Origin: Pseudomonadota bacterium
GTDB taxonomy: Bacteria; Pseudomonadota; Alphaproteobacteria; Rhizobiales; Hyphomicrobiaceae
Assembly: GCA_023423275.1 (NCBI GenBank)
Contig: JAFAFW010000075.1
Coordinates: 1-64,000, forward strand
Length of the DNA stretch: 64,000 nt
Direction: 5' to 3'
The notes under the pieces were generated by a model, which was not told where the DNA came from, searched no databases, and saw only the letters and a program-made list of their open reading frames with translations. The position numbers and the translations under genes were made by a program. Below are positions 17,145 to 26,468 of the stretch, piece after piece (positions within the stretch are counted from its first letter, which is position 1; every line of letters starts with the position of its first letter).

Positions 17145-17729
17145 TTATGTTGCGGCTGGCTTGGCCATCGGCATGCAACTGGCGCGCGTGAGCGCCGCCT
17201 CTGTTTCCGCACGGAAACTCTCACCCTTCAATGGGGCGCGGATCATGAGAAGGCCGAGCGGCGAGGGGAGCCGCACCGACGTCAGACGCGCAGCCCCCGC
17301 ACGCGGATCGGTTGGCAGGATCGCCTCACCGTCAGCCGCGATCAGCATCGCGTTGATTTCCAGCGGCCGCTGATCCTGCCCCGGCATGAAATAGAAATTT
17401 TCTCCAGCAGACGAGTAGAGGGACAGCGTCCAGCCGCTGCCCGGCAGAACGGCACGCACCAGCACCGGCCCCTTGCTGGCGTCATAGCTGCAAACGGCAA
17501 ACACCATATCGGCTTCCTGGTAGGGAAGCAGTTGCGATTGCGGCGTCGGCGCGCCTGTCACCAGGATGCTATTGACCGGCAGATGCTCGGCCAGCCGCTG
17601 ATACGGCCCTGCTCCCACCATGTACGGCGTTGCCAGCGTCGCGCAGATATGGACGATGCCAGCCCCAACGAGGCCGCAGAGCAGCGCCCGGATCAGGCTG
17701 GCGTCGAGCCAACGTCCGCTCATCGGCAA
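17145..17729 (-). CDS. DUF1254-type membrane-anchored protein
   Basis: The 194-residue protein has one N-terminal membrane helix (residues about 10-33) followed by a soluble domain with the DUF1254-like pattern YQEADMVFAVCSYDASKGPVLVRA and a C-terminal PLGLLMIRAPL. It starts ten bases inside the end of the DUF1214 gene, so the two are coupled. DUF1254 and DUF1214 are usually neighbours or fused; their function is not established. The soluble part probably faces the periplasm given the basic residues before the helix. Confidence 0.82.
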   Translation of the reverse strand: MPMSGRWLDASLIRALLCGLVGAGIVHICATLATPYMVGAGPYQRLAEHLPVNSILVTGAPTPQSQLLPYQEADMVFAVCSYDASKGPVLVRAVLPGSGWTLSLYSSAGENFYFMPGQDQRPLEINAMLIAADGEAILPTDPRAGAARLTSVRLPSPLGLLMIRAPLKGESFRAETEAALTRASCMPMAKPAAT

Positions 17730-18361
17730 GCCACCTTTCGGATCTCGGGCAGAACGCTTTCGGCGACCCGATCGAAATCATCGGCCACCTCGAGCAGGGT
17801 CAGCACCAGCGACAGGCGGCCCGCTCCTCCGGTCGGCAACCAGTTCCCCGGGCGGGCATCACGCGACAGCGAAACCAGAAAGCTGTTATCCGCGCTGCGG
17901 GCGATGGTGGTCGAGTTGAAAGAATGGCGCTCGGCGGCATTCGCAATGAGGTTCCCCTGATCGTCATAGACGGTCAGGCTCCACCAGCCATCGTGCATGG
18001 CGCTGCCTTCGATGGCGTAGTCACAGCTCGAATGCAGCCGCTGCCCTGTGTCGTCCGTCCGCGCTTCGAACGTCCGCGCCACGTTCCCGCTAATGGGCAA
18101 ACTCCCATGCCGGAGGGTGCGCGCTCGCGTGTAGGGATCCGCATCGACGGTTCCTGCCGCCGGCCAGGAGACCCAAGGCCCTGCCCGCACGGTCGTCAGA
18201 CGCGATCCCATCTCGATCATGTACCAGCTCGTACCGATGCCACCGAGAAGCGCGATACCGACGAACAGCCCGAGATTGCCGATGAACGACAAGAGGCGGG
18301 CGACGACGGCGCGAACAACGCCGGTCCCGGATCGCTCAGGCGCTTGCGAAAGACTGGCCAC
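17720..18361 (-). CDS. DUF1214 domain protein, membrane-anchored
   Basis: The 213-residue protein has a membrane helix near residues 25-47 and a periplasmic DUF1214 domain. The family pattern WWSLTVYDDQGNLIANAAERHS followed by VSLSRDARPGNWLPTG is clear. It lies two bases downstream of the penicillin-binding protein gene and overlaps the DUF1254 gene by ten bases, so all three form one tight operon on the minus strand. That context hints at an envelope function, but none is proven. Confidence 0.87.
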   Translation of the reverse strand: MASLSQAPERSGTGVVRAVVARLLSFIGNLGLFVGIALLGGIGTSWYMIEMGSRLTTVRAGPWVSWPAAGTVDADPYTRARTLRHGSLPISGNVARTFEARTDDTGQRLHSSCDYAIEGSAMHDGWWSLTVYDDQGNLIANAAERHSFNSTTIARSADNSFLVSLSRDARPGNWLPTGGAGRLSLVLTLLEVADDFDRVAESVLPEIRKVACR

Positions 18362-18363
18362 TG

Positions 18364-20607
18364 TCAGGGCTGCGTCCTTGTGCGATTGGTCAGGTGTCCT
18401 GAAACGTCTGCACGCCGATCGGGCGTCAGAGAAGCTGGCGAAGCGCGCTCGGGCTTGTTGCGATCCGGGGCATCCTCCGGGGCGCCCGTCGCTTTCCGGA
18501 GCGACTGCACGATCCGCTTGAGAGCGTCGCGGGTTTGATCCGGCATCATGCTCGATGAACGTCCGCGACCGCCGGGCTGCGCGGCCAGGAGACCTTCGCT
18601 TCGCCGCAGTTCGGCAATGCGCTGTTGTTCGGCCACCTGAACGGGGTGTACCGGCAGACCGGGAATCGGCGGGATATTCTTATCGGTATGGGCGACAGAC
18701 ATGAACGCCTGCCAGACCGGCGCCGCCATCTGACCGCCGGTCGTCCCGTTTGCCATCGGCCGGTTGTCGTCATTGCCAAGCCAGACGCTGCCAACGTATT
18801 TGCCGGTGAATCCGACGAACCAGACGTCTTTCGGCCCCGTGCTGGTGCCGGTCTTGCCGACGACGTGGGTAAAGTCCAAGGCCGCGCGCTGCGCGGTGCC
18901 TTCCGTGACCACCCGGTGCATCATCTGGTTCATCTGCTCAGCGACCCGGCGCTCGACGATCTGAGGAGCGGGCGGCTCGTCGCGTTCACGGCTGTAGACC
19001 AGATCTCCGTTGGCGGTGAACACCTCAGTGATCGCATATGGCCGCGCCCGCTTCCCGCCGTTGGCGAACGTGGCGATGCCGCCGGTATGCTCCAGCGGGG
19101 AGATGCCGGTATCGCCCAGCGCCATCGAGCATGTCCGCTTGATGCCCGTAATGCCCAGCCGTTCGGTCAGCTCGATGACCTTCTCGCGCCCAACGGCGAA
19201 AGATAGCTCAGCGGCGACCGTATTGTAGGACTTGGCCAGAGCCATCCAGAGCGGCATGCGGGCGCCGGTTCCATGGCTGCCGCCGTAGTTCTGGGGATGC
19301 CAGTTGCCGCACGCACGCGATGCGTCACGGACAACGGTTTCCGGCCGATAGCCGTTCTCCAGCGCGGCGGCATAGACGTAGACCTTGAACGAGGAACCTG
19401 GTTGCCGGCGCGCCTTGGTCGCCCTGTTGAACTGGCTTTCACCGTAGTCTACGCCGCCGACCAGAACCCGGACCGCCCCGTCCGTTTCCATCGCGACCAG
19501 AGCGCCGGAATCGGCTCGCATGCTGCGTCCGCGCTGCCGGATCGTCGACACGAGCGCCTGCTCTCCGGCCTTCTGGAGAGACAGATCGATGGTCGTCTTG
19601 GCCGTGATGGTAAAGTGTCCCTTGCCTTCCATCAGGCGCTGGATCTCGTCATAGGCATAGTCGAGGAACCAGTCCGGGCTCGCCGTCTGACGTGCTTCGA
19701 CGACGCGGGCTGGCGCAAGCCGAGCGTGATGTACCTGTCCAGCCGTGTAGAAACCCGCTTCGACCAGATTGTTGAGCACAACGTTGGCGCGCGCACGAGC
19801 CGCGGCAATATCGGTGTGTGGCGCGTACTTCGTGGGAGCCTTGAACAGACCCGCCAGCATCGCCGCTTCCGCGAGATTGATCTCGCGGACCGACTTGCCG
19901 AAGTAGAATTGCGACGCGGCTTCCACACCAAAGGCACCGCCGCCCATGTACGCACGGTCAAGATAGAGCTTCAGGATCTCATTTTTCGTCAGCCGCGATT
20001 CCAGCCAGACGGCCAGGAACGCCTCCTTGATCTTGCGTTGCAGCGACCGCTCGGATGATAGAAACAGGTTCTTGGCGAGCTGCTGGCTGAGCGATGATCC
20101 GCCCTGCACCACGTCGTTGGCGCGCAGATTCTCGGCAAGCGCGCGCAGAGTGCCGAAGACGTCGAGCCCGAAATGGTCGTAGAATCGGCGATCCTCGGTT
20201 GCGAGCGTCGCCTTGATCATGTGGTCGGGGATCTCTTCGAGCGGAACAGCGTCATCCAGATTGATGCCGCGCTTGCCGATCTCGTTACCGTCCTTGTCGA
20301 GAAACTTGACACTGTACTGGCCCGTCGTCAGCCACTTGCCGTCCTCGACCTCGTGAAACGCGGGCACGGCCAAGCCGTAGAGCACGACGAACCCACCGAC
20401 ACCGAGGGTCAGAGCTTCGGAGGCCGCTTCGTTGAACAGCCGCTTGAACCCGGTCAGCCTGAAACGCGCGAAGAAGCTCGACAGCGCGTCATAGCCGCTC
20501 TTGATCCGTTCCCACGTCTCAGCCAGAGTGGAATCGATCCATGCATCGATACCCAGCCAGTTGACGATCCGATCCCGGCCGCCTTGCTTGTAGAACCAGT
20601 CGTTCAC
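18364..20607 (-). CDS. Class A penicillin-binding protein (PBP1A-type, bifunctional)
   Basis: The 747-residue envelope enzyme polymerises and cross-links peptidoglycan. After a cytoplasmic tail of about 70 residues comes a membrane helix (about 71-85), then a glycosyltransferase-51 domain with the catalytic glutamate in TEDRRFYDHFG, QGGSSLSQQLAKN and the motif KEAFLAVWLESRLTKNEIL. The transpeptidase domain has PGSSFK (active serine and lysine), KSYNT (SxN) and VGKTGTS (KTG). The unusually long cytoplasmic tail, starting MNDWFYKQGGRDRIVN, is notable. Divergent from ycgN; followed two bases later by the DUF1214/DUF1254 pair. Confidence 0.93.
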   Translation of the reverse strand: MNDWFYKQGGRDRIVNWLGIDAWIDSTLAETWERIKSGYDALSSFFARFRLTGFKRLFNEAASEALTLGVGGFVVLYGLAVPAFHEVEDGKWLTTGQYSVKFLDKDGNEIGKRGINLDDAVPLEEIPDHMIKATLATEDRRFYDHFGLDVFGTLRALAENLRANDVVQGGSSLSQQLAKNLFLSSERSLQRKIKEAFLAVWLESRLTKNEILKLYLDRAYMGGGAFGVEAASQFYFGKSVREINLAEAAMLAGLFKAPTKYAPHTDIAAARARANVVLNNLVEAGFYTAGQVHHARLAPARVVEARQTASPDWFLDYAYDEIQRLMEGKGHFTITAKTTIDLSLQKAGEQALVSTIRQRGRSMRADSGALVAMETDGAVRVLVGGVDYGESQFNRATKARRQPGSSFKVYVYAAALENGYRPETVVRDASRACGNWHPQNYGGSHGTGARMPLWMALAKSYNTVAAELSFAVGREKVIELTERLGITGIKRTCSMALGDTGISPLEHTGGIATFANGGKRARPYAITEVFTANGDLVYSRERDEPPAPQIVERRVAEQMNQMMHRVVTEGTAQRAALDFTHVVGKTGTSTGPKDVWFVGFTGKYVGSVWLGNDDNRPMANGTTGGQMAAPVWQAFMSVAHTDKNIPPIPGLPVHPVQVAEQQRIAELRRSEGLLAAQPGGRGRSSSMMPDQTRDALKRIVQSLRKATGAPEDAPDRNKPERASPASLTPDRRADVSGHLTNRTRTQP

Positions 20608-20705
20608 ACCGAGCTTGCCTTGACTGCTGACGCCCTGAGAGAATCACCTGACGCGGCGATCTGGGCGATTTTACCATCGGGCAGTGATCGAACGCGAGAG
20701 GGCGA

Positions 20706-21194
20706 ATGAATAACGCAGATACGCCATTCTGGAAGCGCAAATCCCTCGAAGAGATGACAAAGGCTGAATGGGAGTCACTGTGTGACCGGTGCGGCCGCTG
20801 TTGCCTGCTCAAACTCGAAGACGAGGACACGGGAGAAGTCTATCGCACCCGGCTCGCCTGCCGGCTGCTGGATCTCGGCTCCTGCCAGTGTTCAGACTAT
20901 CCGGATCGACAGTCGCATGTGCCCGATTGCGTGTCCATAACGCCGGAGGCAGCGCGCACTTTGCCCTGGCTGCCGGAGACGTGCGGCTATCGTCTCGTCG
21001 CGGAGGGAAGTGACCTTCCCTGGTGGCATCCTCTCGTTTCCGGCGATCCCGACACCGTGCATGAGGCCGGGATTTCCGTGCGGGGCTGGGTGATCAGCGA
21101 GGAGCGCGCACGGATCAATGCCATGGAACAGTATATCATTCAGGATTGGGGCCGCCCCCGCCGCCACGCGCGCGCCAGGGCGCGAGCGCGTTAG
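20706..21194 (+). CDS. YcgN/UPF0260 cysteine-cluster protein
   Basis: The 162-residue protein has the cysteine cluster of the YcgN (UPF0260) family: CDRCGRCCLLK near residue 27, CRLLDLGSCQC near 52-62, PDC near 74, and ETCGY near 91. The spacing suggests metal or Fe-S binding, but the role is unknown. Length is family-typical except for a low-complexity tail of alternating Arg and Ala (residues about 153-162) encoded by a CG-repeat run. The gene is divergent from the PBP gene with 98 bases between them. Confidence 0.88.
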   Translation: MNNADTPFWKRKSLEEMTKAEWESLCDRCGRCCLLKLEDEDTGEVYRTRLACRLLDLGSCQCSDYPDRQSHVPDCVSITPEAARTLPWLPETCGYRLVAEGSDLPWWHPLVSGDPDTVHEAGISVRGWVISEERARINAMEQYIIQDWGRPRRHARARARAR

Positions 21195-21219
21195 AACCTT
21201 TCAGGTTCAGTCAGAACCA

Positions 21220-21284
21220 CCCGCTCCCCCGCGCCCGGCCACCCAGCGACATCATGCTTCGGGGTGGCCGGGCGGGGGAGCGGG
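21220..21284. repeat. Long GC-rich inverted repeat
   Basis: The arm at 21220-21244 (about 24 bases, starting CCCGCTCCCCCGC) is complementary to 21261-21284 (ending GGGGGAGCGGG) with one two-base bulge; the loop is about 16 bases. It sits between the convergent ycgN and hydrolase-OsmC genes. The stem is far longer and more GC-rich than usual terminators and lacks a T-run, so it may be an RNA-stability or repeat (REP/BIME-like) element. Confidence 0.75.
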
Positions 21285-21296
21285 ACGGCCAAGCGA

Positions 21297-21313
21297 TTCC
21301 GCCAAAGGCGGAA
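21297..21313. terminator. Short perfect hairpin, possible terminator
   Basis: TTCCGCC (21297-21303) and GGCGGAA (21307-21313) form a perfect 7-base stem around AAA. It follows the long inverted repeat in the same convergent gap. No T-run follows on either strand, so the terminator reading is tentative. Confidence 0.4.
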
Positions 21314-21368
21314 AGACTCTAGCCGGGCTCCTCTCACCAGCACCACACGCCGATGTGGTGCAGATCTG

Positions 21369-22598
21369 TCACCCGTCGCTGACACGCGTGACGACAGCCG
21401 ACCCATGTTCCAGCGTCCGGTGGACCGGGCATTTTCCGGCGATCTCCACCAGCTTGTCGCGCAGTTCCGGACTGACTGGCCCGTCCACAGAAATCACGCG
21501 CTCGAACCGGTCGATCCGCCCTTCTCGGCCCTCGACGGTCGCGCCGCAGTCCTGGCAGTGCTCCACGGGCACCTTGCCGTGAGAGACGGTGACTCTCACC
21601 GATCCCAGGTCCAGTCTCTTGTGCTCGGCATACATCCGCAAGGTCATGCTGGTGCACGCGCCGAGGGCGATCGACAAGAAATCATAGGGATTAGGCCCCG
21701 CATCGCCGCCTCCGGCTGCTATCGGCTCGTCCGCCATCAGTCGATGCCGGCCGACGTCGACGCTGTTTTCGAATTTTCCTCCGCCGGTTTCCGCGATGAC
21801 GGCGGCCTGAACGATGTTCGCCGGTGTCGTTGCCTCCTCCGGCAGGTAGCGTGACGCCCAAGCGGCGATCACCTGCGCAGCGTAGGCGGCGTCTTGCGGC
21901 CGGGACAGCAGATGATCCGCGTCGTCGAGGGATACGAAGCTCTTGGGATGCTTGGCCGCCACGAAAATCGCCGTTGCGTTGTCGATGCTCACGCGTTGGT
22001 CGCGGGGGGCGTGGAGGATCAGCAACGACCGCCGCAAATTGCTGATGTGATCGCGCATCGATTGTCCGCGGGCATCATCGACGAACTGCTTGCTGATACG
22101 GAATTTGCGGCCATCCAGCGTCACTTGGGCTTCGCCATCGCGCTCGATATCGGCGAGCTGCGCCCCAAACTCCTTCAGCACCAGGGCCACATCCGCGGGT
22201 GCGGCAATGGTTGCGACCGCGCGCGCGTCCGGAATGCGATCCGCCGCCGCGAGAACGGCCGCACCGCCGAGCGAATGACCAATCAGCAAGCTTGCAGGCC
22301 CGTGGTTTGCTTTCAGGTAGTCCGCCGCGCGCACTAGATCTTCGACGTTCGACGAGAAATTGGTGTTGGCAAACTCTCCGTCGGACGACCCGAGACCTGT
22401 GAAATCGAAGCGCAACACCGCGATGCCGAGCGCCGCCAGTTCGCGCGCAATCATCCGCACCGCGCTCAAATCCTTGGAGCAGGTGAAGCAATGGGCCAGC
22501 AGCGCATAGGCCCGCGGTTCGCCAGTCGGCATATCGAGCCGGGCAGAAAGCTCGCTGCCCGAACTGCCCGGGAAAGTCATACGCTGGGATGTGGTCAT
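21369..22598 (-). CDS. Bifunctional alpha/beta hydrolase-OsmC family protein
   Basis: The 409-residue protein fuses two domains. Residues about 1-255 form an alpha/beta hydrolase with the nucleophile serine in LIGHSLGGAA, an acid in HAPRDQRVS and a histidine in DDADHLLS. Residues about 265-405 are an OsmC/Ohr-type domain with redox cysteines in LGACTSMT and KCPVHR; two further cysteines occur in HCQDC. OsmC proteins reduce organic hydroperoxides. The fusion is known in proteobacteria, but its substrate is not; one idea is ester hydrolysis coupled to peroxide reduction. It lies 53 bases downstream of the glycosyltransferase operon on the same strand. Confidence 0.9.
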   Translation of the reverse strand: MTTSQRMTFPGSSGSELSARLDMPTGEPRAYALLAHCFTCSKDLSAVRMIARELAALGIAVLRFDFTGLGSSDGEFANTNFSSNVEDLVRAADYLKANHGPASLLIGHSLGGAAVLAAADRIPDARAVATIAAPADVALVLKEFGAQLADIERDGEAQVTLDGRKFRISKQFVDDARGQSMRDHISNLRRSLLILHAPRDQRVSIDNATAIFVAAKHPKSFVSLDDADHLLSRPQDAAYAAQVIAAWASRYLPEEATTPANIVQAAVIAETGGGKFENSVDVGRHRLMADEPIAAGGGDAGPNPYDFLSIALGACTSMTLRMYAEHKRLDLGSVRVTVSHGKVPVEHCQDCGATVEGREGRIDRFERVISVDGPVSPELRDKLVEIAGKCPVHRTLEHGSAVVTRVSDG

Positions 22599-22651
22599 GC
22601 TCGTTTCCCTTCGTGCGTGAGCCGAATTCTACGCAAAGCTTTCTCAGCCAT

Positions 22652-23794
22652 TTAGGAAGTGGGCAGCAACTCGCCCAGCAGGCGGGCGGTATTCGCAGCG
22701 CCTTCCGTATCAATGGTGATCGCAGAGGCCGGCAACGCAATCGCCTGGTCGATGGCGGCAGCCAGTGCTGCTGGTGTGAGCTCCTCTTCAGAAAGCGGAA
22801 CTCCGACCCCCTGCTCCCGAAGCACCTGCGCGCGCCGGGACTGCTCGGTCTCGCCGCCGCGCGCAAACGGAACGAAGACCGCCTTGCATCTCGCCATGAG
22901 AACGTCGGCCACCGTGTTGTAGCCAGCCTGCGAGACCGACACTTTGGCCTTGGCGAGAAGCTGGGCCAGATCGGGCACGAACCGGTCAATCTTCACGCCT
23001 GCGGCCTGCCCTTGCACCTCAAGCTGCTGAAAAGCCCCGGTCTCGATGTAAGGGCCGGTCAATGCCAGCCACCGCAGAGAGGCGAGCGACGTCAAGGGCT
23101 TGGCGGCAATCGCAGCTTCGATAAGCGCGGTTCCGACAGCACCACCTCCGGCCGAGATGACAACGTCGGCAACGACCGGCGGCGGTTTCTGATCCGGCAA
23201 GTCAGGTGCAACGATCCCGGAGTAGTGCAGCAGCGGTACGATGTCTTTGGCCATCGGGAACGTCTCTTCGAGCCTGACCAGCCGCGGATCGCCATGCACG
23301 ATCACGCCATCGAAGAAGCGCTGCAGGGTCTCGACGGTCTCTCGCGCGCGTTCCGGTTTGCCCTTCTCCTGAAGAATATCGCGAATGGAGGAGACAATAC
23401 GCGGACGGGGGACGGCAGTCTGGGCGGCCTCCAACAGCGGGAGGAGTTCGAACCGCATCTGCCGGCGGCCGAACGGAAAGGCCTCGATCAGCACGGCATC
23501 CGGCCGCGATTCAGCAAATACCGCGAGAAGCTGCTCGATGCGGCGCCGTTTGAACCCGGCATCTGCCAACGCACCACTTTCGGTCACCAGCTCGGAGAAA
23601 CCCTGCGGTCCGGCCTTCAGCGGCGGAAGCTGAATGACGTTGAGCCCGGCAATGTCCAGGCCGGCGACCGGCACACCGCCCAGGACGAGATCAACCGCGA
23701 ACCCGGCCTTGCGCAAACCGTGCGCGATCCGCAGCGCGCGAAACACGTGCCCGATACCGAGCAGGTGCTGCGCGTAGAAGAAAACGCGTTTCAC
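22652..23794 (-). CDS. MurG/GT28-like glycosyltransferase
   Basis: The 380-residue protein has the GT-B look of the MurG/GT28 group: N-terminal YAQHLLGIGHVFRALRIAHGL, a central SAGGGAVGTALIEAA nucleotide-sugar loop and C-terminal VSQAGYNTVADVLMARCKAVFVPF. The GHxxR pattern at the N-terminus is shared with the product of the first gene in this operon, suggesting duplicated enzymes. It overlaps the preceding GT4 gene by four bases (ATGA) and is the last of three. The acceptor is unknown; no membrane segment is evident. Confidence 0.83.
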   Translation of the reverse strand: MKRVFFYAQHLLGIGHVFRALRIAHGLRKAGFAVDLVLGGVPVAGLDIAGLNVIQLPPLKAGPQGFSELVTESGALADAGFKRRRIEQLLAVFAESRPDAVLIEAFPFGRRQMRFELLPLLEAAQTAVPRPRIVSSIRDILQEKGKPERARETVETLQRFFDGVIVHGDPRLVRLEETFPMAKDIVPLLHYSGIVAPDLPDQKPPPVVADVVISAGGGAVGTALIEAAIAAKPLTSLASLRWLALTGPYIETGAFQQLEVQGQAAGVKIDRFVPDLAQLLAKAKVSVSQAGYNTVADVLMARCKAVFVPFARGGETEQSRRAQVLREQGVGVPLSEEELTPAALAAAIDQAIALPASAITIDTEGAANTARLLGELLPTS

Positions 23795-25080
23795 TGAGCG
23801 GCATCCAGCATGTCTGCCTCTTCCGGTTCGCCGAGCGAGGCTTCGAACAGGCCCACAAGCTGCGCGAGTCCCGCCTGCTTGTCGAACGTGCCCCGCGCTC
23901 GCTGCTCACCGGCTTCGCCAAGCCGTTGGCGCAGAGCCGGATCGCGGATCAGCGTCTCCAAAGACTGGGCCAGTGCTGCGCTATCATCCGGAGGCACCAG
24001 CAATCCGGTGTCGCCACTGCAGATCAGCTCTGGAATCCCGCCGACCGACGTGGACAGACAGCATACGCGCTGGCTCTGAGCCTCCACCAGCACATTCGGC
24101 AGGCCATCGCGATCCCCGTTCCCTGCGACCCGGCTGGGCAGTACAAACACATCCGCCTCGCGATAAGCTTGCAGCACGGCAGCCTGGTCCTGTGCGCCAC
24201 GCCAGGAAATCCGGCGAGCAAGCCCCAGCGCTTCGGCACGTTCCTTCAGCCGTTTGAGGAGTTCGCCGCCGCCAATGTGAACCAGGTTCCAATGCAGGTC
24301 GATCGGTAGCCGCGACAGGGCTTCCAGCAGGAGATTGTACCCTTTTTTCTCTACGGCTCGCCCGACTGTCAGCAGCCTGACAGGATGGACCGGATCGCTG
24401 CCATCCCTATCGGACGCCACGTGCGGGTTCGTGCCGAAGCGGTCGAGATCCAGGCCATGATAAACGAGGCGGACGCGGTCCGGAGCTGGCGCGAGCGCGG
24501 CCAGCCGCTGATGACCGACCTCGGTACACGTCACGCCCCAGCGGGCGGAAGCCAGATTGGCGCGCAGCTCCCAATCCGGCGAGGTCCAGATGTCCTTGGC
24601 GTGCGCCGAACAGCTCCACGGCAATCCTGTCATGAGGCTGGCATAGCGCGTAACGGCGGAAGGCGTGTGAATGAAGTGCGCATAGAGCCAGCAGGCATCG
24701 CCCGGCATCTCGGCCGCCAGCACGGCAGCCTGCCCAAAACGACGGAACCGGTTCGGACTGAAATCCTGCCGCAAATCCGCGAACCAGGCCGCAAACGCCG
24801 CCCGGAAGCCGGGATGCCGCGCCGACCGCATCAACCCACGGATGACCCGGAGCGGAGCATGATAGAGGTACTCCGGCAAATAAAGCACCGGCGACTGGAT
24901 CGCGCGATGCACCGGATGCGACGTCGGATCAGTCGGGTGCCGCATCGACACGATCAGCAAGCGCAGGCCGGCGTGCTCAAGTCCCAGTAATTCCTGGGCG
25001 ATGAACGTCTCCGACAAGCGTGGATAGCCTTTCACCACGACAATGATCAGGCCGTCACGGGACACGGAAGGCTCCGTCAC
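23791..25080 (-). CDS. GT4-family glycosyltransferase
   Basis: The 429-residue protein resembles GT4 (glycogen synthase-like fold) transferases of polysaccharide pathways. Visible features: KGYPRLSETFIAQELLGLE at the N-terminus, typical of colanic-acid-type transferases, the RLVYHGLDLDRFG hinge, RLLTVGRAVEKKGYNLL, and a donor site with LPSRVAGNGDRDGLPNVLVEAQS. It is linked by four-base overlaps to both neighbours. With two MurG-like enzymes on either side it likely takes part in building one glycoconjugate. Confidence 0.87.
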   Translation of the reverse strand: MTEPSVSRDGLIIVVVKGYPRLSETFIAQELLGLEHAGLRLLIVSMRHPTDPTSHPVHRAIQSPVLYLPEYLYHAPLRVIRGLMRSARHPGFRAAFAAWFADLRQDFSPNRFRRFGQAAVLAAEMPGDACWLYAHFIHTPSAVTRYASLMTGLPWSCSAHAKDIWTSPDWELRANLASARWGVTCTEVGHQRLAALAPAPDRVRLVYHGLDLDRFGTNPHVASDRDGSDPVHPVRLLTVGRAVEKKGYNLLLEALSRLPIDLHWNLVHIGGGELLKRLKERAEALGLARRISWRGAQDQAAVLQAYREADVFVLPSRVAGNGDRDGLPNVLVEAQSQRVCCLSTSVGGIPELICSGDTGLLVPPDDSAALAQSLETLIRDPALRQRLGEAGEQRARGTFDKQAGLAQLVGLFEASLGEPEEADMLDAAQ

Positions 25081-26315
25081 GCCGGGGTCGACAGGGGCAA
25101 GGGATGCGCGACTTCGATATAGATCCCCACCATTTCGGCAATGGCTTCCAGCCCCCGCAGATCCACACCGGCGGCGCGCTCGGACGGCAGAGGCCGGGAC
25201 GGCAGCCGGCGCAATGCGCGCGCCATCAGGCGAGGATCGCTCGCGGCATGGGAATCGAGCGTATCGACGAGACCCAGCTCCGCAGCCCGGGTGGCGCGGA
25301 TCTGCTGTTCACGCCGCGGCCGGCTGCGCGGAACAAGCAAGGCCTTCTTATCAAAAGAAAGAATCTCACAGAACGTATTGTATCCGCCCATGCTGACGAT
25401 GGCACTGGCGCGGAGCATGATCGTCTCGATCTGGCTTTCGAAGTCGAGCACGGTGACGTTCTCGACCTGCCGGGCGCGCTCGCGAAGCTCTTCCCGCTCT
25501 TCCGCCACCATGAACGGCCCGAGGATCATCACCAGCGGAAAGTCCAACGTGCGGTCATACTCACGCGCCGAAAGAACCTGCCGCATCAACGGTCCGCCGT
25601 CACCGCCGCCGCCGGCTGTCACCAGAATGAACTCGTCCGGGAGTTCCAGCGACCGCGGCGTGTTCAGGCGGGGAACATTGCGGCTCAGGTGGCCGGTAAA
25701 GGTCATCCGGGACCGCACGGAGGCCGGCACGTTCAGCCCGGTCAGGGGATCCCAGAAGTTCCGGCTGCCGTAGACCCAGACCGCGTCGTAAAGCGATTCG
25801 ATCTTCCGCAAGGCATCCGTGCGCTGCCATTCGGCCTGCACCTGCTCTGGCGCATCCAGCACCTCGCGCAACCCGAGAACCAGCGTCGTTCCCCGCTCGC
25901 GCAACATGACGAGCGTCTGCTCGAGTTCGCCCCTGAGGCCCAGCGGCTCCTTGTCGACGATAAAGATATTCGGCCGATAAAGGTCGGCCGTCTGCCGGAT
26001 GATGGCGCGCCGCATCTCCAGGGTTTCACCGAGATCGATATGCTGCGCCAGGGAGGTGTAATCCCCATTGTAGAGCTTGATAACGCTAGGAATTTTTATG
26101 AAATCGACACGGGCGCGAAAGTCGAAGGCACCCGCGATGGACGATCCCGAGATGATCAGGACTTGGAGGCCCTTGAAGCGCTCCACCAGGGCATGCGCGA
26201 TCTCCCGGCACCGGCGCAGATGGCCCAACCCGAACGTGTCGTGGCTGTACATGAGGACGCGAGCATGTTCATGTCGTCTCATGAAATCGGCGTAGGCTTC
26301 CTCTAACTGGAGCAT
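25077..26315 (-). CDS. Predicted glycosyltransferase (COG4671/GT28-like)
   Basis: The 412-residue protein opens with a short acidic helix and MYSHDTFGLGHLRRCREIAHAL, the signature of a predicted glycosyltransferase group related to MurG. The C-terminal half has VTAGGGGDGG and VSMGGYNTFCEILSFDKKALLVPRSRPRREQ, where the nucleotide-sugar is expected. It is the first gene of the three-gene operon; its last four bases overlap the GT4 start. Function beyond glycosyl transfer cannot be told. The promoter should lie in the 153-base gap after the peptide-importer operon, which is on the same strand. Confidence 0.82.
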   Translation of the reverse strand: MLQLEEAYADFMRRHEHARVLMYSHDTFGLGHLRRCREIAHALVERFKGLQVLIISGSSIAGAFDFRARVDFIKIPSVIKLYNGDYTSLAQHIDLGETLEMRRAIIRQTADLYRPNIFIVDKEPLGLRGELEQTLVMLRERGTTLVLGLREVLDAPEQVQAEWQRTDALRKIESLYDAVWVYGSRNFWDPLTGLNVPASVRSRMTFTGHLSRNVPRLNTPRSLELPDEFILVTAGGGGDGGPLMRQVLSAREYDRTLDFPLVMILGPFMVAEEREELRERARQVENVTVLDFESQIETIMLRASAIVSMGGYNTFCEILSFDKKALLVPRSRPRREQQIRATRAAELGLVDTLDSHAASDPRLMARALRRLPSRPLPSERAAGVDLRGLEAIAEMVGIYIEVAHPLPLSTPA

Positions 26316-26468
26316 AGGTCACGCGTTTCGTTCGTGATAGGCAACCCGGGGTGCCCGGACGACTTCGATTGACCCTCCTAACGTTGTCCCCCTGCATTCG
26401 TTTCAATTCACCGTCAGCCGTCAACCGAAATCTCTGTCATGAGCGGCAGCGGCCGATTGCCTGTGCCT

